Part shown: positions 1-8,861 of the stretch, piece after piece
Position numbering within the stretch: the first letter of the stretch is position 1
Layout: each line of letters opens with the position of its first letter
DNA from: Croceicoccus bisphenolivorans
Lineage (GTDB): Bacteria > Pseudomonadota > Alphaproteobacteria > Sphingomonadales > Sphingomonadaceae
Direction: 5' to 3'
Length of the DNA: 64,000 bases
Assembly (NCBI RefSeq): GCF_001634625.1
Contig: NZ_LRSE01000002.1
Coordinates: 186,001-250,000 of the forward strand
Position numbers and translations under genes: made by a program
Notes under the pieces: generated by a model
The model's input: only the letters and a program-made list of their open reading frames with translations
The model's database searches: none
Told to the model about the DNA's origin: nothing

Positions 1-102
1 TTCAAGGACGAATTCGGAGAGGACGTGACCAGCGGCATCGCCCCTGCAGAGGCTGGCGGCTTGCTGCAGGCCGTGTCCGGACTGCGGAAAAAGGCGAGTT
101 GA
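1..102 (+). CDS. C-terminal end of an unidentified protein (partial)
   Basis: An open frame enters from the left edge in frame 1 and stops with TGA at 100-102, leaving 33 residues ending in VSGLRKKAS. The fragment is too short to assign to a family. It reads in the same direction as the response regulator that begins about 60 bases downstream, so it could be the last gene of a preceding operon. The partial frame is directly visible; that it is coding is inferred from its position and the lack of any competing gene. Confidence 0.45.
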   Translation, partial: FKDEFGEDVTSGIAPAEAGGLLQAVSGLRKKAS

Positions 103-161
103 AGTAGCGGGACCTGTTTCCTAGCTTGTCGCCAACAGCAGCCGATTTTTCAGGAATTTCG

Positions 162-875
162 ATGACATCGCCGTCGATCCTCGTCGTAGAGGATGATCCG
201 CCGCTCAGGACGCTGCTTGCCCGCAACCTGCGCCAGTTCGGCTATGCCGTGCGCACCGCCGTCAGCGGTGCGGAAATGTGGGTGGCCTTGAAAGCCGGGC
301 CGGTCGACCTGATCGTGCTAGATATCATGCTGCCCGGCACGAACGGGATCGACCTGCTGCGCACGCTGCGCCAGCAGAGCGAGGTGCCGGTCATTTTTAT
401 CAGCGCCCGCGGCAGCGAGACGGACCGCATCATCGGGCTTGAGCTTGGTGCGGACGACTACCTCGTCAAACCGTTTTCCACGCGTGAACTCGTTGCGCGG
501 ATCGGTGCGGTGCTGCGCCGCCATGCCAAGGACGGCAGCAGCGGCGAACCGCGCAATGCAGGCGCCGTCACGTTCGACGGGTGGACCCTGTCCCAGCAAT
601 CGCGCGAACTGCGCTCGCCCGATGGCGCGCTGGTGGATCTGACGACGGCGGAATTCGACCTGCTCACGGTCTTCGTCCAGAACAGCAGGCGTGCCATCGG
701 GCGCGAGCGCCTGATAGAGATGTCGCGCGACCGGATCGGCGATTCGTCCGATCGCAGCATCGACGTGATGGTCAGCCGCCTGCGCCGCAAACTCTCCCGC
801 GAAGGGGCGGATGCCCCCATCGCGACGATACGCGGCGTCGGCTATATGCTTTCGTCAGAGGTTATGCCGGCTTGA
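162..875 (+). CDS. OmpR/PhoB-family response regulator
   Basis: This 237-residue protein is a two-component response regulator: an N-terminal receiver domain (about 5-115) and a C-terminal winged-helix DNA-binding domain (about 140-233). Receiver residues are intact: acidic pair D11/D12, phospho-acceptor D54 in the LDIMLPG context, S81 and K103 in LVKPF. I chose ATG 162, preceded by an AGGAA-like ribosome site; an upstream TTG at 126 would add 12 unconvincing residues. The kinase gene follows with essentially no gap, so the two form a cognate pair. The stimulus and regulon cannot be read from the sequence; carbonic anhydrase and SulP lie immediately downstream. Confidence 0.93.
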   Translation: MTSPSILVVEDDPPLRTLLARNLRQFGYAVRTAVSGAEMWVALKAGPVDLIVLDIMLPGTNGIDLLRTLRQQSEVPVIFISARGSETDRIIGLELGADDYLVKPFSTRELVARIGAVLRRHAKDGSSGEPRNAGAVTFDGWTLSQQSRELRSPDGALVDLTTAEFDLLTVFVQNSRRAIGRERLIEMSRDRIGDSSDRSIDVMVSRLRRKLSREGADAPIATIRGVGYMLSSEVMPA

Positions 876-889
876 GGCTGTTTTCCCGC

Positions 890-2206
890 ATGGGATTGAT
901 GGGCCGTCTGCTGGCGATCGTGGCCATGGCCGTGGCGTTGGACATGGTGGCCAACGCCTTCCTGTTCGAGCGGGCCAACGAATTTTCCGTCCAGGGCGAC
1001 GAGGCCGAGCGCATCGCCGAACATCTGGTCATCGCGCACCGCCTGCTGGACGAAGCGCCGGTGGATCGGCGCGAACATATCGCCGTGCGGCTGACGACGG
1101 GCGGCTTTGCCGTGGCCTGGGCGGCGGGCGATGTTCGCCCTGAACGCAACGTGCAGCTCGATGCCTTGGCCGCGCAAGTCATCGATAGCGAGCCGGAACT
1201 ACGTAATGCGGCGCTTCGGTTCACTCTATCGGCTCTTGGTCAGCGCGGCGATATTCACGGGTCGATGGCCTTGTCCGACAGTTCGTCGGTGCATTTTTCC
1301 ATCGAGATGCATACGGCCCGGACCCTGAACCTCGAGCGCATTGCCGTACTGGCCGTGCCCACGCTGTTGCTCATTATCCTTGCCTGTGTGCTGGTGCAGG
1401 CCGTGCTGGCCCCGCTGCGCCGGCTCGTCCATGCCAGTGCGCATGTCGGGTCAGGGCAGCCGCAACCGGTGGAGGAGGTTGGCCCGGCGGAAGTGCGGCA
1501 GCTGATCCATGCCTTCAACGCCATGCAGAAGCGCATTCACGAACTCGTGCGCAATCGTAACGTGACCGTGGCGGCACTTTGCCACGACTTGCGCACGCCC
1601 TTGCTGCGTTTGCGCTTGCGGGTAGACTCCCTTGCCCCCTCGGGTCGGGATAGCGAGGCGCTGTTCGCCGATATCGAGGAACTCGAAGCACTGGTCGGCT
1701 CCATGCAGGCCTATCTCGATGGAGCGGGTGAAAGCGGCCCGCGTGAGCGGGTGGATCTGGCCGTGATGGCGATGACTATCATCGAAAAGGAGCAAGACCT
1801 CGGCCGCAACGCGACATATTCCGGACCGGAGCACCTTGATATCATGGCCCGCTCTCTGCCGCTGCGCCGCGCGATCGGAAACCTTGTCCAGAACGCCTTG
1901 CACTATGGCGGCAACGTTGCCCTGTCGGTTTCGCGGAACGACAACGACTACGTGATTTCGGTCGAGGATGACGGCCCCGGCATTGGCGAGGAAATGCTGG
2001 AAGACGCGGTCCAGCCATTCGTCAGGCTGGATGATGCCCGGCGGCGCGATGCGCCCGGCATGGGGCTGGGACTGGCCATCGTCGATCGCATCGCGCGGAC
2101 GGAGGGCGGGGAACTGGTCCTCCGCAATCGCGAGCAAGGCGGCCTGTCCGCGACCATCCGCCTGCCATTGGCTTTGCACGATCCGACCCTGATAAATCAG
2201 GCCTGA
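890..2206 (+). CDS. Sensor histidine kinase of the pair
   Basis: A membrane histidine kinase of about 438 residues that should phosphorylate the preceding regulator. Visible parts in order: TM1 about 6-27, a periplasmic domain about 28-150, TM2 about 151-174, a HAMP-like linker, the H-box around H232 (CHDLRTPL), N-box (NLVQNALHYG), G1 box (DDGPGIGEE) and G2 box (GMGLGLAIV). The periplasmic domain has no recognisable sensory signature. Start: ATG 890 is used, but a TTG at 872 overlaps the regulator stop (TTGA) and would add six residues including a basic one, so it is a real alternative. All catalytic boxes look intact. Confidence 0.92.
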   Translation: MGLMGRLLAIVAMAVALDMVANAFLFERANEFSVQGDEAERIAEHLVIAHRLLDEAPVDRREHIAVRLTTGGFAVAWAAGDVRPERNVQLDALAAQVIDSEPELRNAALRFTLSALGQRGDIHGSMALSDSSSVHFSIEMHTARTLNLERIAVLAVPTLLLIILACVLVQAVLAPLRRLVHASAHVGSGQPQPVEEVGPAEVRQLIHAFNAMQKRIHELVRNRNVTVAALCHDLRTPLLRLRLRVDSLAPSGRDSEALFADIEELEALVGSMQAYLDGAGESGPRERVDLAVMAMTIIEKEQDLGRNATYSGPEHLDIMARSLPLRRAIGNLVQNALHYGGNVALSVSRNDNDYVISVEDDGPGIGEEMLEDAVQPFVRLDDARRRDAPGMGLGLAIVDRIARTEGGELVLRNREQGGLSATIRLPLALHDPTLINQA

Positions 2207-2296
2207 AACAATTTGAAACAGCTGTGCTGCGAGTGCGAAATGTAGCGTCGATAACCAGGAACCCGTCCCTCGAACCCGGACTGGAGTTTCCACCCC

Positions 2297-2980
2297 ATGA
2301 ACGAATTTATCGGTCGCGTCTTTTCCTTCGAGCGCTCCACTTATCCTGAGAGTAGCGCACTGTTCGGCAGACTGGCCAAGCAGGGCCAGAGCCCGACAGC
2401 GCTGATGATTTCCTGTGCCGATTCCCGCATCGTGCCCGAACAGATCATGCAGGCCGCGCCCGGCGACCTGTTCGTGTGCCGCAACGCTGGCAACATCGTG
2501 CCCCCGTTCGCAACGATGAACGGCGGCGTGTCTTCTACCGTCGAATATGCGGTCATGGCGCTCAAGGTTTCCGACATCATCGTGTGCGGCCATTCCGACT
2601 GCGGCGCGATGAAAGCGCTGAGCAAGCCCGAGACGCTGGAAGGTATGCCCAACGTCGCGGCATGGCTGCGCCACGGCAGCGCGGCAAGCCACATCGTCGA
2701 CAGCTGCATGGGTCATCTGGATGATGGCGAGCGTGTTCGCGCGATCAGCCTCGAAAACGTGATCGCCCAGCTCAACAACCTGCGCACGCACCCGTCCGTT
2801 AGCGCGGCAATGGCGCGCGGCGAGCTGTCGCTGCATGGCTGGTTCGTCGACATTCACGAAGGCGTGATCCTCGGCCTCGACGGAGAGACCGACCAGTTCC
2901 GCCCGCTTCGTGAAGGCGAGGAACTGCCCGTCGCCCACCACGCCCAGAACCGCCACGCCTATGCAGAGGCCGCCGAATGA
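2297..2980 (+). CDS. Beta-class carbonic anhydrase
   Basis: A 227-residue beta-carbonic anhydrase catalysing CO2 + H2O to bicarbonate + H+. Expected zinc ligands are present: C40 in SCADSR (with the D42/R44 dyad), H99 and C102 in CGHSDCGAM. Length matches the family, and no signal peptide is seen, so it should be cytoplasmic. A GGAG ribosome site precedes ATG 2297. Its stop overlaps the next start (ATGA, 2977-2980), so it is translationally coupled to the SulP transporter. That coupling suggests the pair handles bicarbonate, which is inference; SulP proteins also move sulfate and dicarboxylates. Confidence 0.95.
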   Translation: MNEFIGRVFSFERSTYPESSALFGRLAKQGQSPTALMISCADSRIVPEQIMQAAPGDLFVCRNAGNIVPPFATMNGGVSSTVEYAVMALKVSDIIVCGHSDCGAMKALSKPETLEGMPNVAAWLRHGSAASHIVDSCMGHLDDGERVRAISLENVIAQLNNLRTHPSVSAAMARGELSLHGWFVDIHEGVILGLDGETDQFRPLREGEELPVAHHAQNRHAYAEAAE

Positions 2981-4488
2981 GCGACGCTGCCCAAGAGGGC
3001 GGTCGCTGGAAGGTCCTGATGACCGACTTTACCGCCTCCATCGTCGTCTTTCTCGTGGCGATGCCCTTGTGCATGGGCATCGCCATCGCGTCGGGCGTTC
3101 CACCTGAAAAGGGCCTGATAACGGGCATCATCGGCGGCATTGTCGTCGGCCTTTTCGCAGGCTCCCCCTTGCAGGTCAGCGGCCCGGCCGCCGGACTTGC
3201 CGTCATCGTGTTCGAATTCGTTACCGAATACGGCCTGTCCGCACTCGGCCCCGTGCTGGTGCTGGCCGGTCTGCTGCAGCTCGTTGCCGGTTGGGCGAAG
3301 CTGGGCGGACTGTTCCGCTCCATCTCTCCTGCCGTGGTTCACGGGATGCTGGCCGGCATCGGTGCGTTGATCGTGATCGGCCAGTTCCACATCCTGTTCG
3401 ACGAGCAGCCGATGTCGAGCGGCGTAGCGAATCTTGCCGCCATGCCGATGCGTATCCTTGGCCTGACTCCGTTCGACTTGCGCGCGACGGAACTCGCGCT
3501 TGGCCTCGGCCTGCTTACGATCGGCATCATGCTGGGGTGGGAAAAGGTAAAGCCGAAGTCCGTAGGCCTTGTTCCCGGCGCTTTGCTGGGTGTCATGGCC
3601 GCCACGATCGTTGCCTGGACAATGGGCCTGGATGTAGCGCGGATCGCGGTGCCCGATTCCATTGTCGGTTCCATCATCCCGCCCGATGGCAACTTCTTCA
3701 GTCCGCTCGCCAATCCGGCGCTGATCATGACGGCGGTCGCTCTGGCCTTCATTGCCAGCGCGGAAACGCTGCTTTCGGCAGCGGCGGTTGACCGGATGCA
3801 CGACGGTGTCCGCACTGACTACAACAAGGAATTGCGGGCGCAGGGCATTGGCAACCTGCTGTGCGGCGCGGCCGGGGCATTGCCCATGACCGGTGTTATC
3901 GTGCGTAGTTCGGCCAACGTTCAGGCGGGGGCCAAGACCCGGCTTTCCACCATTATCCACGGCTTCTGGATCCTCGGCTTCGTCGCGCTTCTGCCGTGGT
4001 TGCTGGCCGAAATTCCGATGGCTGCGCTGGGCGGCGTTCTGGTGGTGACGGGCTTGAAACTGGTTAGCCTCAAGCACGTGCGCCATCTCTACACGTCATA
4101 CGGTCTGTTCCCCGCGGCGATCTGGGCGGCAACGTTCATCCTTGTCGTTACGGTGGACCTGCTGACCGGCGTGATCGTGGGACTGGTGCTGACGCTGTTC
4201 GAACTGATCCCGCATATCCGCAACTTGAAGCTTAACGTGGAAGAGGATCACCAGGCGGAGGAGAGCGAAGTCCGCCTTTCCGGCACGGCGACGTTCCTCA
4301 GCCTCACGCGCCTCAACCACATCCTTGAATCCTGCCCCAACTGCCGGGTGAAGCTGGATCTGGGTGAAGTGAAGGCGATGGACCACACGACCATCGAAAC
4401 CGTGCGCGAATGGCTGACCCGCCGTCGCGGACGCGGGCTGGAAGTTCAGGTGGCCGGGCCCTCGCACATCACCGGCCAGTTCGCCTGA
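2977..4488 (+). CDS. SulP-family anion transporter with STAS domain
   Basis: A 503-residue integral membrane protein with about ten or more hydrophobic segments from residue 15 to about 415 and a C-terminal cytoplasmic STAS domain (about 425-503). Its N-terminal membrane region (FLVAMPLCMGIAIASGVPPEKGLITGIIGG) is typical of SulP. Family substrates are sulfate, bicarbonate or dicarboxylates. The four-base overlap with the carbonic anhydrase gene favours bicarbonate, by analogy with SulP-carbonic anhydrase pairs and fusions in other bacteria. The STAS part is short and ends near the expected domain boundary. A strong terminator follows, closing the unit. Confidence 0.92.
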   Translation: MSDAAQEGGRWKVLMTDFTASIVVFLVAMPLCMGIAIASGVPPEKGLITGIIGGIVVGLFAGSPLQVSGPAAGLAVIVFEFVTEYGLSALGPVLVLAGLLQLVAGWAKLGGLFRSISPAVVHGMLAGIGALIVIGQFHILFDEQPMSSGVANLAAMPMRILGLTPFDLRATELALGLGLLTIGIMLGWEKVKPKSVGLVPGALLGVMAATIVAWTMGLDVARIAVPDSIVGSIIPPDGNFFSPLANPALIMTAVALAFIASAETLLSAAAVDRMHDGVRTDYNKELRAQGIGNLLCGAAGALPMTGVIVRSSANVQAGAKTRLSTIIHGFWILGFVALLPWLLAEIPMAALGGVLVVTGLKLVSLKHVRHLYTSYGLFPAAIWAATFILVVTVDLLTGVIVGLVLTLFELIPHIRNLKLNVEEDHQAEESEVRLSGTATFLSLTRLNHILESCPNCRVKLDLGEVKAMDHTTIETVREWLTRRRGRGLEVQVAGPSHITGQFA

Positions 4489-4501
4489 ACAACCACCCAC
4501 T

Positions 4502-4560
4502 TACATGCCGTGCGACGACTCCCCCTTCCCATCCCGCCAGTCGCACGGCATGTACTTTTT
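4502..4560 (+). terminator. Rho-independent terminator after the SulP gene
   Basis: A perfect 15-bp inverted repeat (4502-4516 with 4540-4554, core GCCGTGCGAC/GTCGCACGGC) encloses a 23-base loop and is followed by C and five T residues on the plus strand. It lies 13 bases past the SulP stop and just before the convergent astD stop. The run of T is only on the plus-strand side, so it should end the carbonic anhydrase/SulP transcript. Confidence 0.85.
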
Positions 4561-4563
4561 CGC

Positions 4564-5970
4564 TTAATCGCGCAGACCTGTTGCGATCTCGCCGCCAGGC
4601 GTGTCCTGTTCAAGGCTGGCGACCGGCCACGCGCAATAGTCGGCAGCATAGTAAGCGCTGGGCCGGTGATTGCCGCTGAGCCCTATTCCGCCGAACGGGG
4701 CATTGGACGCGGCACCGGTCGTCGGACGGTTCCAGTTGACGACACCGGCGCGGCTGCCCGCCCAGAACGCATCATATAGCGCCAGCGTGCCGCCCACGAG
4801 TCCAGCCGAAAGACCGAAGCGCGTATTATTGGCGACCTCCATCGCGGTGTCGAAATCGGGCACTCTTTCGATCTTCAGCAGCGGGCCGAACAGTTCCTCG
4901 TCCGGCAAGGACAGGCCGGTCACGTCGATCAGCGCCGGCGTCAGGAACGGTCTCTCCCGATCCGGTCGCGTCATCGGGCGCAATGCCCGGCCACCTGCGG
5001 CAACGATTGCCGCCGCTCCTGCTTCAAGGCGGTCTGCCGCGCGATTGTCGATCACCGGTCCCATGAACGGTTGCGGCTCGTCGAACGGAGCACCGACGAT
5101 GATGCGGTCGATCAACGCCGCGATCCGCTCGATCAGGGCATCGGCTTGCCCCTCATCAACAATCAGCCGTCGCGCGCAGGTGCAGCGCTGGCCGGATGAG
5201 AGGTAGGCGGACTGCACTACGATGCTTGCCGCCGCGTCCAGGTCTTCCACGTCCCACACGATCAGCGGATTGTTCCCGCCTGCCTCCAGCGCAAGGATCT
5301 TGTGCGGGGTATCCGCGTACTGGCGGGCGAGGGCCGAGGCCGTGTTCGCCGAACCGGTGAAGAGCAGCCCGTCCAGCGCCGGATGACCGGCCAGTGCCTT
5401 GCCGACAGCGCCGTCGCCCTGCACGACAGTCAACACCCCATCGGGCAAACCTGCATCGCGCCAGCATCCGGCCATGAATTCGGCGACGGCGGGAGTCAGC
5501 TCCGATGGTTTGAACACCACCGTGTTGCCGGCCAGCAGCGCCGGGACGATGTGACCGTTGGGCAGGTGGGCCGGAAAGTTATAGGGGCCGAGTACGCCCA
5601 GAACGCCGTGCGGTTTGTGCCGCAGAACCTGGCGGATGTCCTGCACCGATCCTTCGCGCGTTCCGGCCCGTTCGGCCTGCGCGGCGATGGAGATGTCGAC
5701 CTTTCCCGCAACGCTCGCCACTTCGGTCTTCGTCTCCCAGTGGGGCTTGCCGGTTTCTTTCGCGATCAGGACGGCGAAATCGTCCGCCCTTTGCCTCACC
5801 GTGTCGCGGAAGGTCTGGGCGATGGCGATCCGGTCGCCCAACGGACGGCGGGCCCAGTCGGTCTTCGCGGCAGTTGCCGCGCGGACGGCGGCATCGACAT
5901 CGCCGTGCGGGCCGTGCCAGATCACTTCGGCGGTGCACGGGTCGCTTGAAATCAGCTCGGGTTGCGGCAT
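4564..5970 (-). CDS. astD: Succinylglutamate-semialdehyde dehydrogenase
   Basis: A 468-residue NAD-dependent aldehyde dehydrogenase. It fits AstD, which oxidises N-succinylglutamate semialdehyde to N-succinylglutamate in the arginine succinyltransferase pathway. Visible signatures are the GPYNFPAHLPNGH cofactor region, the general-base glutamate in LALEAGGNN and the nucleophilic cysteine in SSGQRCTCARR. The start is ATG 5970, with GGGAGAA about 10 bases upstream; a TTG at 5979 lies too close to that site. No other ast genes are in this window, so it stands alone here, and a broader semialdehyde specificity is possible. Confidence 0.88.
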   Translation of the reverse strand: MPQPELISSDPCTAEVIWHGPHGDVDAAVRAATAAKTDWARRPLGDRIAIAQTFRDTVRQRADDFAVLIAKETGKPHWETKTEVASVAGKVDISIAAQAERAGTREGSVQDIRQVLRHKPHGVLGVLGPYNFPAHLPNGHIVPALLAGNTVVFKPSELTPAVAEFMAGCWRDAGLPDGVLTVVQGDGAVGKALAGHPALDGLLFTGSANTASALARQYADTPHKILALEAGGNNPLIVWDVEDLDAAASIVVQSAYLSSGQRCTCARRLIVDEGQADALIERIAALIDRIIVGAPFDEPQPFMGPVIDNRAADRLEAGAAAIVAAGGRALRPMTRPDRERPFLTPALIDVTGLSLPDEELFGPLLKIERVPDFDTAMEVANNTRFGLSAGLVGGTLALYDAFWAGSRAGVVNWNRPTTGAASNAPFGGIGLSGNHRPSAYYAADYCAWPVASLEQDTPGGEIATGLRD

Positions 5971-6279
5971 GGTTTCCAATTTCTCCCGGTATCATGACAC
6001 GCGCCGGTTTCGGTTGAGCGCGCAATATTCTTTCACACTAGCGATGAGCGTTGCGGAATGCACTATGGGCTTGCCGCACCATCCCCGCCATCTGCCGCAC
6101 GCCGAACTTGTTGTGCTGGCCCGTGCGGTCAAGGCACACGCTGCGGACAGGGTATTCCCGAACGGGGACAGGGCCGTGGTGTTGGATGCCTGACGGTGTT
6201 TGCGGATCAGACAGGGTTTGCGGAATCTCTCCGCTCTGTCTTTACCGATAATAAACCTTGATCGGCTTAGCCTGATGCC
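5971..6279. other. Non-coding gap between astD and the GGDEF/EAL gene
   Basis: About 309 bases separate two divergently transcribed genes and should hold both promoters. The astD ribosome site (GGGAGAA, read on the minus strand) lies at about 5982-5989. A 49-codon frame at 6044-6193 has no ribosome site and no recognisable product, so I do not call it. A modestly A/T-rich stretch occurs just before 6280. I see no repeat or RNA structure. Confidence 0.5.
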
Positions 6280-8676
6280 ATGTTGGGCTCACTTCTTTCG
6301 CGCAAGAGCGCCGTGCCGGCACCGCAAGCCGATCTTGAGGATGCCTTCGCCGTGGAGGCGCGGCAGGGCATGGCCGCCCGTGTCATGGGCAAGCTGCGCC
6401 GCGGGGATGAACGCCCGGGCAGGCTGGTAGGGCTGCAATACGGTGCATTGGCGCGCGGGGCCTGGCTGCGATTCGCGGTCCTGCTCGGCGCCGCGCTTCC
6501 CGCCATTTCCATCTGGCAGAGCGCTGCGGGCGCCATGGTTGCGGGCGGCTGGTTCGTCCTCGTCCTGATGATGGCCGCGGCCCTGATGCGGCTGGAACGC
6601 ACGTTCAGCGATGCCGAACGCCGCCAGCTCGCCGCCGATGAACTGCGCACGCACCTTGCCACGGTCGGTCTTGCCGGCGCGCTTTGGGCCGCGCCGATGA
6701 TCCTTTTCCCCGAGGCGCTCAGCACGGGGGCGGCACCGCAGTACGCGGTTACCGTCATGCTGCTGGGCGTCTTCGTGCTTTCGCTGTCGGTCGTGCCGAC
6801 GGCCGCGCTCGTCTTTATCGGCATTTTCGGTGTCGGTGGCGCGATCGGCCCTGCGATCAACGGCGACTTCATGGCCGCTGCCGCGCAGCTGGCCTTCAGC
6901 GCTGTGATCGCGGGCGGGGCGCTGGCTCTCTCCCGCCTCTACTTGCGCCTGCGCCTGACAGAGGCGAGCCTTGCCGAGAAGGCGGAAACGGTTTCTCTCC
7001 TGCTTCACGAGTTCGAGGAAAACAGCGCGGACTGGCTGTGGAGCGTGGACAGCTCCCGCCGGGTGCGCGGTGTTTCTCCCCGTTTCGCCCACGCCTTGCA
7101 GATGCACCCGCACGAAGCTGACGGCCAACCCCTTCTGCGCCTGATCGCGGGCGAGGGGTGGGAAACCGGCGCGCTGCCTTCGTCCCTTCGCGACCTTGCC
7201 GAACGCCTGAAGCGGCGCGAGAGCTTCTCCAACCTGATGGTCCGCGTGAACGTCGGCGGGCGCAACCGCTGGTGGGAGCTTTCGGGCACTCCCAAGCATG
7301 ACGAACACGGCCAGTTCTCCGGCTTTCGCGGGGTTGGTTCCGACGTCACGGAACAGCGCGAATCCGCCGAAAAGATCGCCCAGCTTGCGCGCTACGACCA
7401 GCTGACCGGCCTGCCGAACCGCATGATGCTGACAGAGGCGCTGGGCACGGCGCTCCAGCGCGCGGAACAGTGGCGCACCCGCTGCGCCTTCCTGATGATC
7501 GACCTCGACCGGTTCAAGGCCGTGAACGATACGCTTGGCCACCAGATCGGTGACGAACTGCTGGCGCAGGTTTCGCGCCGCCTGCGTGTCCTGATGGGTC
7601 AGCACGACACGTGCGGCCGCCTGGGCGGTGACGAGTTTGCCGTCGTCATGGCCGACGTCAACGATCGCAATGCGGTTGACCGGATGGCCCATGCCATCAT
7701 CGACGTATTGAGCAAGCCTTACGACGTCGACCACCACACCCTTTACGTCGGCGCATCGGTCGGCTCCGCAGTCGGCCCGCGTGACGCGCGCACGGTGGAA
7801 ACGCTGATGCGCAATGCCGACCTTGCGCTCTATCGTTCGAAAGACGAGGGCGGCGGCAGCCACTTCGCCTACGAACCGCAGATGCACGCCCATGCGGAAG
7901 AACGCCGCAAGCTGGAATTCGCGCTGCGCCATGCGCTTGAACGCGACGAGCTGACGCTGGCTTTCCAGCCGGTCGTCGATGCGATGAGCGAGCAGGTGAT
8001 GAGCTTCGAGGCGCTGATTCGCTGGAACTCGGCCGAGTTCGGATCGGTCAGCCCCGCCAAGTTCATCCCCATCGCGGAAGACACCCGCCTGATCGTGCCG
8101 ATCGGCGAATGGGTGCTGCGCCGCGCTTGCGAGGAAGCAGCGCGCTGGCCGAGCAACATTCGCATCGCGGTGAACGTTTCGGCAGAGCAGATGCTGGACG
8201 CCAGCTTTGCCAGCACTGTCGTTTCGGCACTGGCCAGCAGCGGCCTTGCCGCCGAACGGCTGGAACTGGAAGTCACCGAATCGATCTTCCTGCGCGATGG
8301 CGGCGCGGCGCAGAACACGCTGCAGCAGATCCAGTCGCTGGGCTGCGGCATCGCGCTGGACGATTTCGGCACCGGCTATTCGTCGCTGGGATACCTTCGC
8401 AACAATCGCTTCACCACGATCAAGATCGACCGCAGCTTCGTGCAGGGCGCGGCGAAGGACAGCCCGGAATCGCTGGCCATCATCCGCGCCGTCGTCGCCA
8501 TGGCCGACGCGCTGGACATGACGACCACGGCGGAAGGCGTCGAAAGCGAACGCGAGCTGGACCGCATCCGCCAGCTTGGTTGCACCAAGATCCAGGGCTT
8601 CCTGTTCGGCAGGCCGATGGGCGCGATGGAGGCAGCGGCTTTGCTGGCGCGGGACGCGGACCGCAAGATTGCGTGA
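6280..8676 (+). CDS. Membrane PAS-GGDEF-EAL cyclic-di-GMP protein
   Basis: A 798-residue bifunctional-type c-di-GMP signalling protein. Order: several membrane helices (about residues 60-230), a PAS-like sensor (about 245-365, ending in the PAC-like GFRGVGSDVTEQ), a diguanylate cyclase domain with intact GGDEF at 449-453, and a phosphodiesterase domain with intact EAL at 577-579. EAL-domain catalytic motifs NVSAEQ, LEVTES, DDFGTGYSSL and KIDRSF are all present. Both activities could therefore be real; which dominates is not decidable from sequence. It is a single gene with its own promoter region, convergent with the ChaA-type exchanger. Confidence 0.93.
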   Translation: MLGSLLSRKSAVPAPQADLEDAFAVEARQGMAARVMGKLRRGDERPGRLVGLQYGALARGAWLRFAVLLGAALPAISIWQSAAGAMVAGGWFVLVLMMAAALMRLERTFSDAERRQLAADELRTHLATVGLAGALWAAPMILFPEALSTGAAPQYAVTVMLLGVFVLSLSVVPTAALVFIGIFGVGGAIGPAINGDFMAAAAQLAFSAVIAGGALALSRLYLRLRLTEASLAEKAETVSLLLHEFEENSADWLWSVDSSRRVRGVSPRFAHALQMHPHEADGQPLLRLIAGEGWETGALPSSLRDLAERLKRRESFSNLMVRVNVGGRNRWWELSGTPKHDEHGQFSGFRGVGSDVTEQRESAEKIAQLARYDQLTGLPNRMMLTEALGTALQRAEQWRTRCAFLMIDLDRFKAVNDTLGHQIGDELLAQVSRRLRVLMGQHDTCGRLGGDEFAVVMADVNDRNAVDRMAHAIIDVLSKPYDVDHHTLYVGASVGSAVGPRDARTVETLMRNADLALYRSKDEGGGSHFAYEPQMHAHAEERRKLEFALRHALERDELTLAFQPVVDAMSEQVMSFEALIRWNSAEFGSVSPAKFIPIAEDTRLIVPIGEWVLRRACEEAARWPSNIRIAVNVSAEQMLDASFASTVVSALASSGLAAERLELEVTESIFLRDGGAAQNTLQQIQSLGCGIALDDFGTGYSSLGYLRNNRFTTIKIDRSFVQGAAKDSPESLAIIRAVVAMADALDMTTTAEGVESERELDRIRQLGCTKIQGFLFGRPMGAMEAAALLARDADRKIA

Positions 8677-8687
8677 TACGCGCGAAA

Positions 8688-8715
8688 GGGTGACAAAGGT
8701 TACACCCTGTCACCC
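8688..8715. repeat. GGGTGACA/TGTCACCC inverted repeat in a convergent gap
   Basis: GGGTGACA at 8688-8695 and its exact complement TGTCACCC at 8708-8715 form an 8-bp dyad with a 12-base spacer, just past the GGDEF/EAL stop. The same GGGTGACA recurs at 8769-8776, and TGACAG/CTGTCA forms a 13-base palindrome at 8822-8834. No T-run follows, so a terminator is not obvious. The role is unknown; a weak hairpin terminator or a protein-binding cluster are the options. Confidence 0.5.
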
Positions 8716-8861
8716 GGCCTTTAACACGGAAAACCGCTCATTCGTGCGGGCTTGCGCGGTGCCGTGACGGGTGACACCTTGCCTTGGGGATCCGGACGAT
8801 CTGAAAGAGCGGCAGCGACACTGACAGGCTGTCACTCTGTAGGACAGCGCCAATTCGGCGC

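Noticed and set aside
6044-6193. 49-codon frame between astD and the GGDEF/EAL gene
   Set aside because: No ribosome site, no recognisable product and atypical composition; probably chance.
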